DNA from: Coniochaeta sp. PMI_546 | Lineage: Eukaryota > Ascomycota > Sordariomycetes > Coniochaetales > Coniochaetaceae | Assembly (NCBI GenBank): GCA_021432605.1 | Contig: MU271143.1 | Coordinates: 3,791,277-3,855,276 of the forward strand | Length of the DNA stretch: 64,000 nucleotides | Reading direction: 5' to 3' | In this document: positions 11,777 through 23,625 of the stretch, in pieces | How positions within the stretch are numbered: the stretch's first letter is position 1 | Layout: the number at the start of each line of letters is the position of its first letter | Notes under the pieces: model-generated | Told to the model about the DNA's origin: nothing | Database searches by the model: none | The model's input: only the letters and a program-made list of their open reading frames with translations | Made by a program: the position numbers and the translations under genes

Positions 11777-12717
11777 TTACGATACTGAACTTTGTGTGTT
11801 CTCCTGAGTGGGTGTGGCATCCTTGAGAATTTCCTTGGCTTTACCTTCTTCCACCCAGCACTCGAAGAACAGGGGGCCGGCCTCGACTGATCTGACGGGT
11901 GTCGTTCTCGAGCCGCCTAGATCGACGCCTCCGGGCTTCTGGAGATTTGGCTGAGACGGAATCCACGGCTGAGGATGCTGTGTCTGTTATCAGTACGTTG
12001 CGCACTGTCGCAGCAGGTTGTGGGTAGCAGGAAGGTATCACGAACCCCTATCGGCGGCGGCGCCTCATCCCTCAACTCAACAGCAACAGTAAACGTGCAT
12101 CCGGCCGGGACAGGATCGAGCTTCTCAGCGGCGTGTGATAACCTTTTCAGCACACCGCGGAACTGTTCTCCGACATCCGTCCAGTTGATCTTGCCGTCCC
12201 CATTCCTCCTCGGGCGGGGAGCAGCCTCGTCAACTTCGCCATCCTCCTCATCAGGCGCGGCGGGGGGGAACCGGTCGTCGTCCTCCTCCTCGTCGCGTCT
12301 GCGCAGCGAGTTGCCGAAGTCTCGCATCGCGTCCGGCCCGCCCGGCCACGAGGGGAAGCGCGAGACGTCGAAGAGGTAGCGCTCTAGCACCGCGCCGGGG
12401 GGGACTGCGGCGATGGAGGCGCTCTCCGGGTGGAGGGGGGAGTGGATTACTACTGCGATGCGGTCGACGGTGCCGAGGGCCAGCTGGGTGGCTACTGCGG
12501 AGACGGCGTCGCTGATCCAGGAGCAGACTTTTGGGTGGCGGTTCTGGTGGACTGGGAGGTTGTAGGCGCGGGATGTGAGGAAGGTGGTGGGTGGGTAGAT
12601 GTGGCGGTAGTAGAGGATGTTGTGGATGCTGACGGTGAGGAAGGTGGTGAAGGTTGTTATGAGTTGGTGAGCTTCTTTTAGGGGAACCTCGTGGATGGTT
12701 GGTTCTGAGGCGGACAT
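11777..12717 (-). CDS. rev7: Rev7 / Mad2B, HORMA-domain subunit of DNA polymerase zeta
   Basis: Two exons, 12717-12046 and 11983-11777, join in phase 0 with a 62-nt intron to give 292 residues. The HORMA domain opens with LKEAHQLITTFTTFLTVSIH, continues through YYRHIYPPTTFL and a DRIAVVIHSP strand, then ERYLFDVSRF. The second exon carries the C-terminal seat-belt part PWIPSQPNLQKPGG and VEAGPLFFECWVEEGKAK. The frame upstream opens only with TTG at 12774, so the ATG at 12717 is taken. Residues about 138-173 form a very acidic insert inside the HORMA domain, which is not in the short animal proteins. Rev7 binds the Rev3 catalytic subunit for translesion synthesis in the nucleus. The gene ends 302 bases from the convergent RhoGEF. 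Confidence 0.9.
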
Positions 12718-13416
12718 TGTGCCTGATAGTTGTGCTGGAGGTATTCCGTGTGAAGCGAGGTAGTATCTAGGCAAGCGCAGACAGATTGGTGATCAGCCAT
12801 GGATGTCGAGTGCCATTAAAGTAGTCATTACTGATTCTGAGGTCAATTTAAGCTTCTACTGTGGTTACTGCAAGCTAGAGTCAGATACTTAGCTTACTTT
12901 AGGTACCTTATTAAGTTGTAGGGAAGCCGGCTCAGAGTCTGCTCGTCATATAAAGCAACAAGGTCCGACGACGCGGGGCACTTAAACTAGACCTTAGACA
13001 GACGCGTCGTGCCTTCCCTGCCGCAGTTGTAGCGTAACGCGAATAAAGCTGCCCCGCACATTTGCATAACTTTATTTTAATGCCGTATGAAGTGCAGGGC
13101 TAAAGATCCTGTACAAGAAATTACCCTCCAGACAGGCGTAAACCTTGCAGGACAGAATCTCTTCTCTGTACCGATCGCTTATCGTCAACTTGATCGGCAC
13201 ACTTCGATAAAGGTTACCAGTGCAGTCAACAAACCCCACAAGCGAACGAGACAGTTACCGCCATTTTCCTCAAAGAAGCTCTGGCTACTCATCCCCAAAG
13301 AAACAGAGGCATTCCTTTGGCCCGCGCCTTTCCCGCCTAGAGCCACACTTATCTTCTTTTTTGGTCTCACAGCATAGCATCTCCCACTGTCCAACGGATA
13401 ACGACCTCACCCAACT
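12718..13416. promoter_or_regulatory. divergent promoter region, rev7 / importin-9
   Basis: About 700 bases separate the two divergent start codons. Visible motifs are the 8-bp palindrome GACGCGTC (13001-13008), which contains ACGCGT, the MluI cell-cycle box of yeast replication genes, and AGGTACCT at 12901-12908. Whether either works here is inference. Confidence 0.4.
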
Positions 13417-16400
13417 ATGGAGGAGCACTTGGTGCAGCTGCTGGCCAACACGCAGCTTTCCGCTGCCGGGCCACGTCGACAGGCCGAGCTCGACCTCAAC
13501 CAGGCCAAGCAGAATCCAGAGTTTCCCCTCGCTCTGGCCAGAATTGGAGCACACACTACCCTGCCCACCGAGATCCGCCAGTCTGCATTGTCCACCTTGC
13601 GCAAGTTTGTCGAAGACAACTGGAGCCCCGATGACTATGAGCAGCAACGGTACCCCATTGCCGATCCGACAAAGGAGCAGCTCCGGTCTATGATGTTGGA
13701 GCTGGTTCTGAATACCGAGGTTGAGCGGAAGGTCAAGACAGCTGCCAGGTATGTCTCTGTTTGTCCGCTTCCATGTCACGCTACCACGAAAGAAGCTAAA
13801 CTCTCTTATCCTGCAGTTACGTTGTGAGCAAGATCGCTATGGTCGACTTCCCCGAAAACTGGCCAACCCTCCTGCCCACCGTCCTCAGCGTCATCCCCGC
13901 GGGCGAAGATGTCCAGCTCCACGGAGCTCTCCGCATCCTCCAAGATCTGGTAGAGGAGAGCCTCAGCGACGAGCAGTTCTTCGGCATGGCCCGTGACATC
14001 ATCAAGGCGGTCTACGACGTTGCCCTGAACGAGAACCGCAAACACACCCACCGAGCCCTTGCCGTGCTTGTCTTCCGCGGCTGCTTCGATCTGATGGACA
14101 TCGTTAAGGACGACCACAAGAAGGAGGTCAAGGCATTCGCCGACGAGATACTCAAGGGCTGGCTGCCGTTCTTTGAGCAAGCCATCAAAGCTCCACTGCC
14201 AGACCGTCCCGCCGGCACAGGCTCGCAGCCGGAGACTTGGTACGGACCTATCGCCCTTAAGCTCCAGGTTGTGAAGACCCTGATAAAGATCAAGTCTGTG
14301 TTCCCAGCTCTTCTGCTGCCAGAGAGCCCGACTTTCTTCCAGGTGACCTGGGAGGAGCTGAACAAGCTGCAGCCGACGTACCAAGAACTCTACATAGATA
14401 ACGATTCTCAGGGTCGGTTGGAGGACATCGACGGGCTACCGTACACCCTCGACTTCTTGGCACTAGAAGAGCTGGATTTCCTCAACCAGCTGATGCGTGC
14501 CCCGCCCGTGCAAAAGGTGCTCCAGGCGCAGCTGGACGCGCATGCTGCTGCCCACGAGACGCCTTGGGTCCTCGACCTTATGAAGCTGATGATCAGCTAC
14601 TCTCAGATTACCCAGGAGGAGGAGGGACTATGGGACATAGACGTCTCGCTCTACCTCGCAGAAGAGACGTCGGTCTCGTCGAACTACACCGCCCGGACGG
14701 CGTGTGGTGATCTGCTCATCAAGCTTGGCGAGTGGCTTGGCCCGCGTGCCTTGGAAGGCCTATTTGCGTACTCCAAGACCATCTTCGCGACCGGGGCATC
14801 TGACTGGAGAAGGCAAGAGGCCGCACTCTATCTCTTCAACACGATTGCTAGCGACTTCCAAGACTGTGAAAAGGAGATACCCGATGCGATCGCGCAAGCA
14901 TACATGGAGCTAGTCAACTACTCCATCAACCGACAAGACGAGCCTATACTTCGTGCCCGGGGCTACCTCGTGGCCGGCATGCTGTCCAAGGGCTACAGCC
15001 AAGCGTGCGGTCTCCTGGACCAGGCGATCGAGGCCGTCACGCGCGAGACCTCTGAACTAGTCCAGGTAGCCTGCGTCAAGGCCATCGAAGGGTTCATCCG
15101 GTCCGAACATGTCCCTCGGGACCGCCAGGTGCCCATTATGCACGCTGTGCAGCAGTTCCTCGAGGCCAAAGACCTCACGGAGCTCGACGATGCGGATGAC
15201 CTCCTTGTGACTCTCCTGGAGACTCTGCGCACTGCCATCAGCATAGACCGGCGGATTGCTATCCACGGCGACAACAAGGCCATCGACCTCCTTTTCCTCA
15301 TAGCCAAGCACGGCGCGTCTAACTTCCAGGTTACCATGCTTGTCCGGGAGTCATTTGAGGATATTGCGCAGAGTTTGACGGATTCCGCATCGTATACCGC
15401 ACTATGCACCAAGGTTCTCCCGTCTTTGACGGGCGCCTTTGACGTTGCGAATGTGACTGAGAATAATCCGCTAGTGACGGTAAGCTAGCTACCTCGATAC
15501 AACCTAGAGGTTCCTCGGCGCGCTAACAAATTGCAGCTCGCAACCGAACTCCTCTCCGATCTCGTACAGTACGGATCTGAACCACTGCCGGCCGGATTTG
15601 TCGCAACGACACTGCCCAAGCTGAGCCGATTACTCATGACATCTACCGAGGGCGAGGTCCTGCGGCCTGGTGCCGAGGCAGTGAAGTACATGCTCATGCA
15701 CGACCACCACCAAGTCTTCGGCTGGCAGGACGAGAGCGGTCGATCCGGTCTAGAAGTCTGCCTGCTGATCATCGACCGACTGCTAGGCTCTTCCGTCGAA
15801 GACAACGCCGCATCAGAAGTTGGCGGACTCGCCGCGGAGCTCGTCGAGAAAGCCGGCCAGGAACGACTGGGTCCCTTCTTAGCTCAACTGCTGCAGGCCG
15901 TCGCCACTCGTCTCGCCTCTGCCCAGGCAGCTCCCTTCATCCAGTCTCTTATCCTCGTCTTCGCGCGCCTATCTCTCGTCGGCGCCCACGACGTAGTCGA
16001 GTTCCTAAGCCAGATCCAGATCGAGGGGCAGAGCGGTCTACAAGTCGTTCTCGGGAAATGGCTCGAGAATTCTATCAACTTCGCCGGCTACGATGAGATT
16101 CGACAGAAGTAAGTCCATCATCATCATCCTCATCCCACCCCCTTGCGCCCAAAGCCACTTTTTTCCATCTAGACCGCCCCTTTTACTAACTTTGAGGTAC
16201 AGCGTAATCGCCCTCTCAAAACTGTACTCCCTGAACGACCCTCGCCTAGCCCAGACTCAGGTCAAGGGCGACCTGATCCCCAACACAGCGACCGAGGGTC
16301 GCATAATGACGCGGTCAAGAGCTAAGCAAAGTCCGTCCCACCCGCCCCCCTGGTGCATACCCGAAGAAGAACTGGAATCTTACACGGGACTACTGGGCCC

Positions 16401-16803
16401 CTCCCAAACAGATCCGGACACATACACCGTCATCCCGGCCACCCTCAAGATCCTCAAGGTGCTGATCGAGGAGCTGCTGTCGGCCTCGGGCGCGCAGGGG
16501 GCGGCCAACGCGGCGGCCGCGGCGGTGGCGGAGTTTGCCGCCGCGGATGCGGACTCGGACGACGGGGACGAGGGGTGGGAGGACGAGGGGGACACGCTGG
16601 ATCTTAGTCTGGCGGGGGTCAGGAACGACCTGATGAGCTTCATGGACGGGTCGAATATCCGGCAGAGGGACGACGAGACGCAGGCTTACCTGACTGAGTT
16701 CTTTGTCAATGCGGCCAGGGAGAATGTCGCGGGGTTTCAGGAGTGGTATGCCTTGCTCACCGAGGAGGAGAAGGGGAAGTTGAACGAGCTTGCGGCGCAG
16801 TGA
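13417..16803 (+). CDS. importin-9 / Kap114-type nuclear import receptor
   Basis: Four exons, 13417-13748, 13817-15479, 15537-16108 and 16203-16803, give 1055 residues, the usual size of this karyopherin-beta subfamily. The N terminus has the importin-beta type repeat (NPEFPLALARIGAH, then EIRQSALSTLRKFVEDNWSP) and the first intron joins KTAAS to YVVSKIAMVDFPENWP. HEAT repeats fill the length. A strongly acidic insert near residues 970-988 (DADSDDGDEGWEDEGD) is typical of Kap114/importin-9 and of histone-carrying importins. By family it carries core histones and TATA-binding protein into the nucleus in a Ran-dependent way. The gene is divergent from rev7 and convergent with PI31. Confidence 0.9.
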
Positions 16804-18003
16804 GAGGGGTGGTGGGTTTTAACCGCGAGGTTTTTGCTGGAGAGGAGAGGGGTTAGCGAGTAAGGTTGACTGGGTCGTTTGCTTTTGTCTTGGGCATGGC
16901 ACGGGGAGCGGGTTGTGGCGGGAGTGACAGGAGGGAGTAGGAGCAAGGATGTTGAGAAAGTTCTAGTCGGGGACGAGTTGGTAATATCGTTTCTTTGGCC
17001 GTTGAGTGGTCGATTCGCTAGGTTGCTTGGGTGGCTGTAGACAGCTTGAGAGGGCAAGGCCGAATGGGACACAGCAAATAGCATGGGATCACAGCATTAA
17101 AGTCTTCAGGTGTATGTTTCTGGTTGGGGAGGGAAAGTTTGTCCTATTTCTTTTGTACTTGTTTTTGATACCTGTACCTGGCATAGCTGGGGGACTATGT
17201 TACAGCACACCAATAGAGAAATACGGATCTAAGAGTGTGTCTTCTTGCCTGCACGAGAAATCTACTGGCGACGTGTGGCTAAGTCATCTAGACATGAATA
17301 ATATATATATGTGCAGTTGGTATGATGCTGTAATTGCTGAGCAGAGTTTGATTTCTCCTGATATAACTTACAGCTAACTTACAGCTAGACGTCCACTCAA
17401 CTTCGATTGACTCTTCTCCTACAGTCTCGCTGACTATCAAAATCATTCAAGTTAATCATACATCGCTTTTCTCCAACCATATCACTATCGCTGTTCCACA
17501 CCAGCCGCAATTTGATCCGTGAACATTGCCGGAAGACGCCGCTCCTTGACTCACCGCCCTAGGACTTCACAACACCCCGGTCACGCAGCCACAGCAGCCC
17601 GGTCGCGCGACAGAGCAGAGTTCCCAATCTCGCCGCCTTAAACGCTCGCCCGTCGCTGTTCTCCGTTCCTCCCGTCCTCCCGACTCTGATTCCGCCGTAT
17701 CATATCCACGCGCGCAGGATTCGTAACGACCGCCATGTGCACCACCTCCTGCGCCGAGCTGCCGCTCCGTTGACACCGCTCCCAGACATCCCTTCGGACC
17801 GCCAGACAGGGCGACCAGCCGTCTGTACAGCAAAACCAGCCCCAGACGAAGAATGCCTGGGCGTCGAGCCAGACCTCGTCGGAGAGAGTGACGTTGGGAG
17901 GCACCCGCCGCTCGCGAGGTCCAAATGTCCCCCAAGAATGAACGATGACCATCTGATATAACTGACTGGGCGAATAGAAACACTAGTTCCCGACGGTGGC
18001 GCC
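16804..18003. other. spacer between convergent importin-9 and PI31 genes
   Basis: This 1.2 kb holds 3' UTRs. An AT-rich run with ATATATAT lies near 17300. Frames on the minus strand between 17567 and 18251 are long only because they run beside the Gly-rich part of PI31. No gene is recognised. Confidence 0.5.
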
Positions 18004-19188
18004 CTAGACACCGCCGCCCCAGCCACCGCCGAAGCCTCCGCCTCCGCCAAACCCGCCGCCGAAGGGGTCGTTGTTGTTGCTTCCTCCTCCTCCTCCTCCC
18101 GCTCCTCGTCCGCGCCCGCCGCCGAAGCGCGGCAGACCGCCGGGACCGACCGGATCCCACCTGGCGCCCGGTGGTGCGTTGTCCGCGTACCCGCCTGCGC
18201 CGAAGTCGTCGTCTTCGCCGCGGTGAGGACCGCGGAAGAGGGGGTCGTCAAAGGTGGGATGCATACCCCCGCCCATGCCGCCGCCGCCGGGTCGGGGTAG
18301 TCCGCCGCCTCCCACGAAGGAACCGCGCAGGGGATCGTGGGGTCCTAGACCGGGCGGATTGAGGTCGTCGTGGCCGATGTTGAAGGGGGAGGGGTTCAGA
18401 GGATTCCAGCCTGCGCCGCCACGCGGGGGACGGTTGATCTCGTACTCGTCTTCGAAGCCGGGTGGGGGGAAGTCGCCTGCTGGAGGCATGTTAGGGTTGC
18501 GGGGGATGTTGGCTAGGGGGTCGTTGACGGGATAGGGGTGTGGGACTGCCGGCTGTGGGAGGAGGGCAGGGTCGCGGAAGGGGTTGTCGTTGTCCGGTCG
18601 TTGTGGACGGTTTTGGATAGTTGTGTCCCGGCTCGAGGAGGGGAAGAGCTTCTCGAGTATGTTGTTCTCGAACAGCTGGGTCAGAGCTCGCAGCTGCACG
18701 TCCGGGAAAACCTGCTTGATCTTCTGCTCGAGGTCGCTGCGGTCCTCCTCGCCAGACTCGGCCTTGGATATGCGCAGCGGCAGGGCACCGGACGAGATGT
18801 AGTCCTTTGCTACCAGCTCGACGCGGTGGATGCGGTCGTCGCCCACGGCCAGGCCGCGGATCTCCATCTTGGCGCCCAGGCGGTCGATCTTGATGATGAA
18901 CTGCATCGAGGACTGCTCGTGGGCGTAGACGAAGCTCCGCGACGAGATGCTGTCGTTCCAGTTGGACGGCAGCCTGGGGGCCAGACGCTGGACTTCGGGT
19001 TCTATGTTCTGGTCTTCGTTGAAGCCGATCAGGCGGAAGTTGTGGGCGACCATTGCGGCGTGAGCGAAGAGTGAGAGGGCGTCGAGGGTGCTGCTGAGGT
19101 CGGAGGTGGTGTCGGCGCTGTCGTGGGTTGGAAGAGCGTCTGCCATTGCCTTGACGAGGTCTGGCCGCGGTTGTCCATCTTTACTCAT
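18004..19188 (-). CDS. PI31-like proteasome regulator (PSMF1 family)
   Basis: A single exon of 394 residues. The N-terminal half (about residues 15-190) is the FP domain that PI31 shares with Fbxo7: LFAHAAMVAHNFRLIGF, LPSNWNDSISSRSFVYAHEQ, then MQFIIKIDRLGAKMEIRGL. The C-terminal half is rich in Pro and Gly, with NPFRDPALLP, DPLANIP and PPGARWDPVGPGGLPRFGG, the last being a signature of PI31. The protein ends in GGGGGFGGGWGGGV. Animal PI31 ends in a HbYX tripeptide that docks on the 20S core; I see none here. By family it binds the 20S proteasome and helps assembly or transport. Confidence in the family is high; the effect on activity is open. Confidence 0.88.
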   Translation of the reverse strand: MSKDGQPRPDLVKAMADALPTHDSADTTSDLSSTLDALSLFAHAAMVAHNFRLIGFNEDQNIEPEVQRLAPRLPSNWNDSISSRSFVYAHEQSSMQFIIKIDRLGAKMEIRGLAVGDDRIHRVELVAKDYISSGALPLRISKAESGEEDRSDLEQKIKQVFPDVQLRALTQLFENNILEKLFPSSSRDTTIQNRPQRPDNDNPFRDPALLPQPAVPHPYPVNDPLANIPRNPNMPPAGDFPPPGFEDEYEINRPPRGGAGWNPLNPSPFNIGHDDLNPPGLGPHDPLRGSFVGGGGLPRPGGGGMGGGMHPTFDDPLFRGPHRGEDDDFGAGGYADNAPPGARWDPVGPGGLPRFGGGRGRGAGGGGGGSNNNDPFGGGFGGGGGFGGGWGGGV

Positions 19189-19891
19189 CGCGTGGGTTTA
19201 ACGAACGTTTAAAACGTAGGATGATGAGGTGATGTCTGATAAGCTGGAGGGAGGAGGGAGTCCCTGAGGTAGGTAAGGTCCTGATGACGGTGATATCTGA
19301 GATGCGATGTTGTTGGAAAAAGACGAGGATGATCTCAGATTGAAGATACTTCAGGTAGTTGTGCAAGTTCAACAAGGAAACAGCGCAGATGAAGTGGAAA
19401 TTATCAGTGAATGGTTCCTTCCGTTGTTTTAAGCTTCAAGAGACGAAGAGGTGGCGCAATCTGGAGAGCTGCCTGGGATGCGGGGTCGTAGGTGCCGTCA
19501 CTACCATAGTAGTATTAGCAGCATACAAGGACTAAGTACACTACTGTGGTACATCCCGTCATGATCTTCAGCTCTACAAGGTGGGGTCCTCCATAGCACA
19601 ACAAGCATGTCCCAACCACGGCCACAGCATCGAACAGACAGCATCTTGGCGTCTGGTGATGGACGGCTCAACACTCATAACCAGAAAAGTCACATTTCGC
19701 CAAGGTACTTTGAGCCAGGATCTCAACAATGCGTTATCACAGCTATAGGTAGGCACATCTCTCATTAATAGTCGCAGGTTCTTTGAGAAGGAGGCAACCA
19801 CACTGTCCAAGGCTGTGCGTGACGACGAATAGTTCCATAGCTTTTTAGATCCACCGTCTGTCTACATGATACAATCACCTTCTATATCTCT
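19189..19891. other. spacer, PI31 promoter and 3' UTR of the dehydrogenase
   Basis: About 700 bases between two minus-strand genes. The part next to 19188 should hold the PI31 promoter. No frame is recognised. Confidence 0.5.
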
Positions 19892-21177
19892 CTACTCCTT
19901 TCCCCCAAGATACCGATAAACCACACTGAAATCCCGACCCCTACACCTCTCATCCCCCTCGGCCGTCTCATACACCTCCCTCGCCTTCTCGGCCAGCTCC
20001 AGCCTAGCACCAGCCTCCTGGGCAGCCACAATGGCAAGCTTCAAGTCCTTCTTCATCAGCCCAATCCCAAACCCGCCCTTGTAATCCCGTCCGGCAGGGG
20101 CAGTCTCCACCACCCCAGGAACCGGGTTGTTGACCTCGCTCGGCCAGCACTTGCCGGTGCTGACATTGATCACGCCCGCCAGCACCTTGGGATCGAGACC
20201 CCACTTCACGCCGAGGTTCATCGCCTCGGCCGTGGCGATGTTGTTGATGGCCAGGAGGTAGTTGTTGGCCAGCTTGGCGCTCAGCCCCGCACCGGGGTTG
20301 CCGCAGTGCAGGACGCGCTTGCCCATCCGGAGTAGGATGGGCTCCAGGACGGGCACGAGGTCGGCCGGCGCGCCGAGCATGAAGGTCAGGGTCCCGGCTG
20401 TGGCGCCCACGACGCCGCCTGACATCGGGGCGTCGACGAAGATGCCGCCGGCCTTCTCCACCGAACCTCCGACTTCTCGTGATGAGGATGGGTCGATTGT
20501 GGAACAGTCTATGAAGATTGGTTTCTTGTCACCGCTCGAGGGGAGACCGGACGAGAGGATGGTGGCGTAGGCGGATTTGACGTGTTGCGGTTCGGGGAGG
20601 CAGGTTATTGTGGTGTCCTGTTCGAGTCGGGTCAGAAACAAAGCTCCTCTGCTGTCTAGAGTGTGGGCTTCTGGTAGAAGGAGTGCCATATGAGAGAAGG
20701 TTCAGAGGATTGGCTTTTGTATAAATAGAATCACGGAAGGGCCGGCTGTCTAGGTCGGCCCCAACTTAGATGTCATTGATTGGAAAACAAGATCATCATG
20801 TTATGGCATGGCAGGAGGGAAAAGAAAGGTAGGACATACCGCTTCCTTTGCTGCGTCAGCTGCTGTCTCGGCGAGCTGGACGGCGGCGCCGCCTGCTTTT
20901 GAAGCGCGCATCTCCTGGGCCAGCTTCTCCATGGCGTCCTTGTTGATGTCGAACAGCCGGACGGTGTCACTGGGGGACAGCTTGGACTGGAGGTTTCTGG
21001 CCATTTGGAAACCCTGGTAGACAGGTCAGTACGCGTGGTCTTGGAGATCCGTAAGTTCGCAAGAGCACTAACCATCTGTCCGAGGCCGATAAAGGCATAG
21101 TTATCCAGCCGCCTGGGTGTCGTTGAGAACGCCCGGCGTTGCGGCAAACTCCTCCATAACCTGACATTTGCCTTCAT
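19892..21177 (-). CDS. 3-hydroxyisobutyrate dehydrogenase, mitochondrial (valine catabolism)
   Basis: Three exons, 21177-21073, 21013-20840 and 20617-19892, all joined in phase 0, give 334 residues. The start MKANVRLWRSLPQRRAFSTT looks like a mitochondrial presequence. The NAD-binding motif GLGQMG is split by intron 1 (GLGQM then GFQMARN), and DTTITCLPEPQHV follows intron 2. The substrate motif DAPMSGGVVGATAG and the catalytic-lysine region GAGLSAKLANNYLLAINN are present, as expected for beta-hydroxyacid dehydrogenases. It would oxidise 3-hydroxyisobutyrate to methylmalonate semialdehyde. Intron 2 is 222 nt, long for this window. A related beta-hydroxyacid dehydrogenase specificity cannot be fully excluded. 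Confidence 0.9.
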
Positions 21178-22131
21178 TTTGGATAGCGACAGTGCAAGAG
21201 AAGCTCGATTGCAAGAGGCTATCGATCCTTGAAGAAAAGCAATTGTTATGTCGGTTGGAGTGGCTCTTTGGAGGGCGGTTGAAGCTCCGTGAGGGGACCA
21301 GCAGAAGGGGGTACGGTTACCCGAAAGCCGGCCATTGCCGGTCTTAACCATTGCCTGTCACTGGCTCCAAGGCCGCGAATGACCTTTGACAGTGGGCCAT
21401 CGCGTCAACTATGGCCGCAGGTGGTTTAAATATGAATCATCAAGCCGCTGAAGGCTTGAAAGTGGTCCTTCAGCCCATTTTGACATTAGTTGAACCCTTC
21501 GACGCCCTCACTGAAGCTGAGGATCTGTTGTTGTTGAGGAGAAACGCAAGAGCAGGCAAGGAAATCTCGCTTTTTGTGCGGGAAGAGAAAGGCTAGCTCC
21601 ACTTGAGCTCTGATTCGAGCACCAGCCGAGGCGGTGTAAGTTGGCAGTTGGACCCAGAGTGCCCCAACCACTACGGTGGGCGACGAAGATGTTCAAGTCG
21701 AGAGGCCCATAGTTATCAAGCAGGCAGGTAGGTAAATCTGGAATCTGGGGGGATGAATCATCGATTACAAAGCTCGTATCCGGTGTATAGAAGGCAGCTC
21801 GTTTCCTCCAGCAAATCATTGACCTTCTCGATCTACATCGGTTTCGCCAAGCAGATCCAACCGTCCAACTGCGAACAGTGGGAGCATACAGGATTTCGCA
21901 AAGGCAATTGAAGGGTGTCAAGGTAGCATCTCGCGAGAGTCACCTCCTTCCGAGAAGGAATGGAGGCATGCTACCGGTGGGGGTATGTCAAAACAGCACA
22001 CATCTCTTGAACAACAGGGATTCAAATCCCAAGACTCGAAACCCATCCATGTGAAGAAAGAAGACGCCAAGGCCTGAATGTTCCTGGTGCCTCCCTCGCG
22101 CACCATAGCCAAACCCCGTAAACGAGCAACC
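21178..22131. other. spacer, dehydrogenase promoter and Bqt4 3' UTR
   Basis: About 950 bases without a recognised gene. A minus-strand frame of 137 codons at 21508-21921 resembles nothing known and lies inside the probable 3' UTR of the next gene. Confidence 0.45.
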
Positions 22132-23625
22132 TCAAAGGGCGCCCAATACGTAAGGAATGATAGCACTGTGGGCCAATGTCAGCAAACATCCTTGATCCTG
22201 GTTTCTGAAAGGCCGTAGCACAAGGACAGGAGGATCGACTTACCCAACAGCAAGCGTGGCACTGATTCCAATGAAGGCTCTCTTCTTGATTCGTTCCTTC
22301 TTCAGCTCCACCTCTGTCTTGATCTTCTTCGCCTGGCGTATCTCAGCAACGGTGGCATCGGCAGGTGTCTCCTTGCCCTCTTCCTCCTCAGTCTCGATGA
22401 AGTCAGCTTTGCGCTTGTTCTGCTTGCTCTCCACCGAGTGATCATCAGTCTGCGCAGCCGTCGCAGCCATGCCCTCGGCCGCTGCCTTGACCATCTCCCT
22501 GGCCTCGGCGACCATGCGAGCGGCTTCCTCAGCAGAAGGAGGCTCGCCAGCGAGAGGAATCTCGACATCAATCTTGGTGTGTGTCGTCTCCTCGCCCGTC
22601 TGCTCGTCGACTGTCACGTCCTGGTCCACATGCACCTTGAGCTTGTGCTCTTCCTCGACAGGGTGGAGGACGACTGCACGCTCGTCCGAGTGTGACTCAA
22701 CCCGAATGTCATCGTCATCGGCGTGGATTTTCGCACCGGTTGTTGCCGCGCTTGTTCCGACAGCTGCAGGGTGCAACAGTTGTGGAATATCACCGTTTGT
22801 CAGTGACGGAGACTTGGAGTGCTTCACACTGGATGCTGGAGTTTCGCCATCCGATGCCTTTGACGCAGTTTTCCGTGCACTCCGCTTACGAGGGCTGGCG
22901 GTACTGCGCGTGCTTGCCGACTTCGTGGGGCTGACGGACCGGCGAGTCCGTACTGACCGCGGGATGAGGCTCGTCGGGATAGGCTGGCCAGAGAAAAACT
23001 TGGGCGGCGCAGAGATTTTCTTTGGCGGGCTGCTGTCTGTCCCGCTGGAAACTTGGATATCTGTGGGATCAAGCAGAGCCTGGATCCAAGGAACGATGTG
23101 GTATTCCTGTGCCAGGCTTAGCGCCTGATCTGGAGGAATCCAGACATTGCCGGCCGTCTCTTCCGGGCTCGTAGTCGGCAAAGACTTGATGTAACGGCGC
23201 TCCATCTCTTCCTCCTCCACGGTGGCGTACGGGAACGTGGCCTTGAACATTCCCGTCGCCGAAACGTACCCATCATCGCTACGGCGCATGAGGAAGTAGC
23301 TGCTTGGAGAGGATTTGAATATTCCCGAGACGATGCCCTTGGGGAGAGGCGCCCTAAGATGGGCATAGTCAAACGCCGGCAAGGCTGAGGAGTCTGCGTC
23401 GGCGCTCTTGGGCGTGCTCACCATGCGAGCCGTGAGCTGCGTCTGGCCTAGGCGTCGGCGGCTGACGAGGTCGGCATCTATTGATTAATGTGTTAGCCTT
23501 GTATGCTTGCGTTTGCGTGATGGCAGAGACGGGTGTCGGTCGGTCTTACACTGCGGAACATCCTCAGTCATCAGGGGATTGTGTCGCGCTGGCAGGTGCC
23601 TTGCAGGGGCAACATTTTCAGCCAT
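22132..23625 (-). CDS. bqt4: Bqt4-like inner nuclear membrane protein (APSES-like domain, tail anchor)
   Basis: Three exons, 23625-23550, 23477-22244 and 22165-22132, give 447 residues. The first join makes TEDVPQ then [14 protein letters not shown]. The N-terminal third is an APSES/KilA-N-like domain ([56 protein letters not shown]). A disordered, charged middle follows, with basic stretches such as [15 protein letters not shown]. The C terminus [13 protein letters not shown] plus [10 protein letters not shown], completed by an 11-codon last exon, forms a single membrane helix. In fission yeast Bqt4 tethers telomeres to the inner nuclear membrane and binds Bqt3 and Rap1. Without the tiny last exon the membrane anchor would be cut, which supports the gene model. 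Confidence 0.88.

Noticed and set aside
17567-18251. Long minus-strand frames of 183-197 codons near the end of PI31
   Set aside because: They overlap the Gly/Pro-rich PI31 tail in other frames and continue into its 3' UTR; no known motif.
22017-22032. GGGATT-CA-AATCCC hairpin considered as a tRNA T arm
   Set aside because: No acceptor, D or anticodon arm can be folded around it on either strand.
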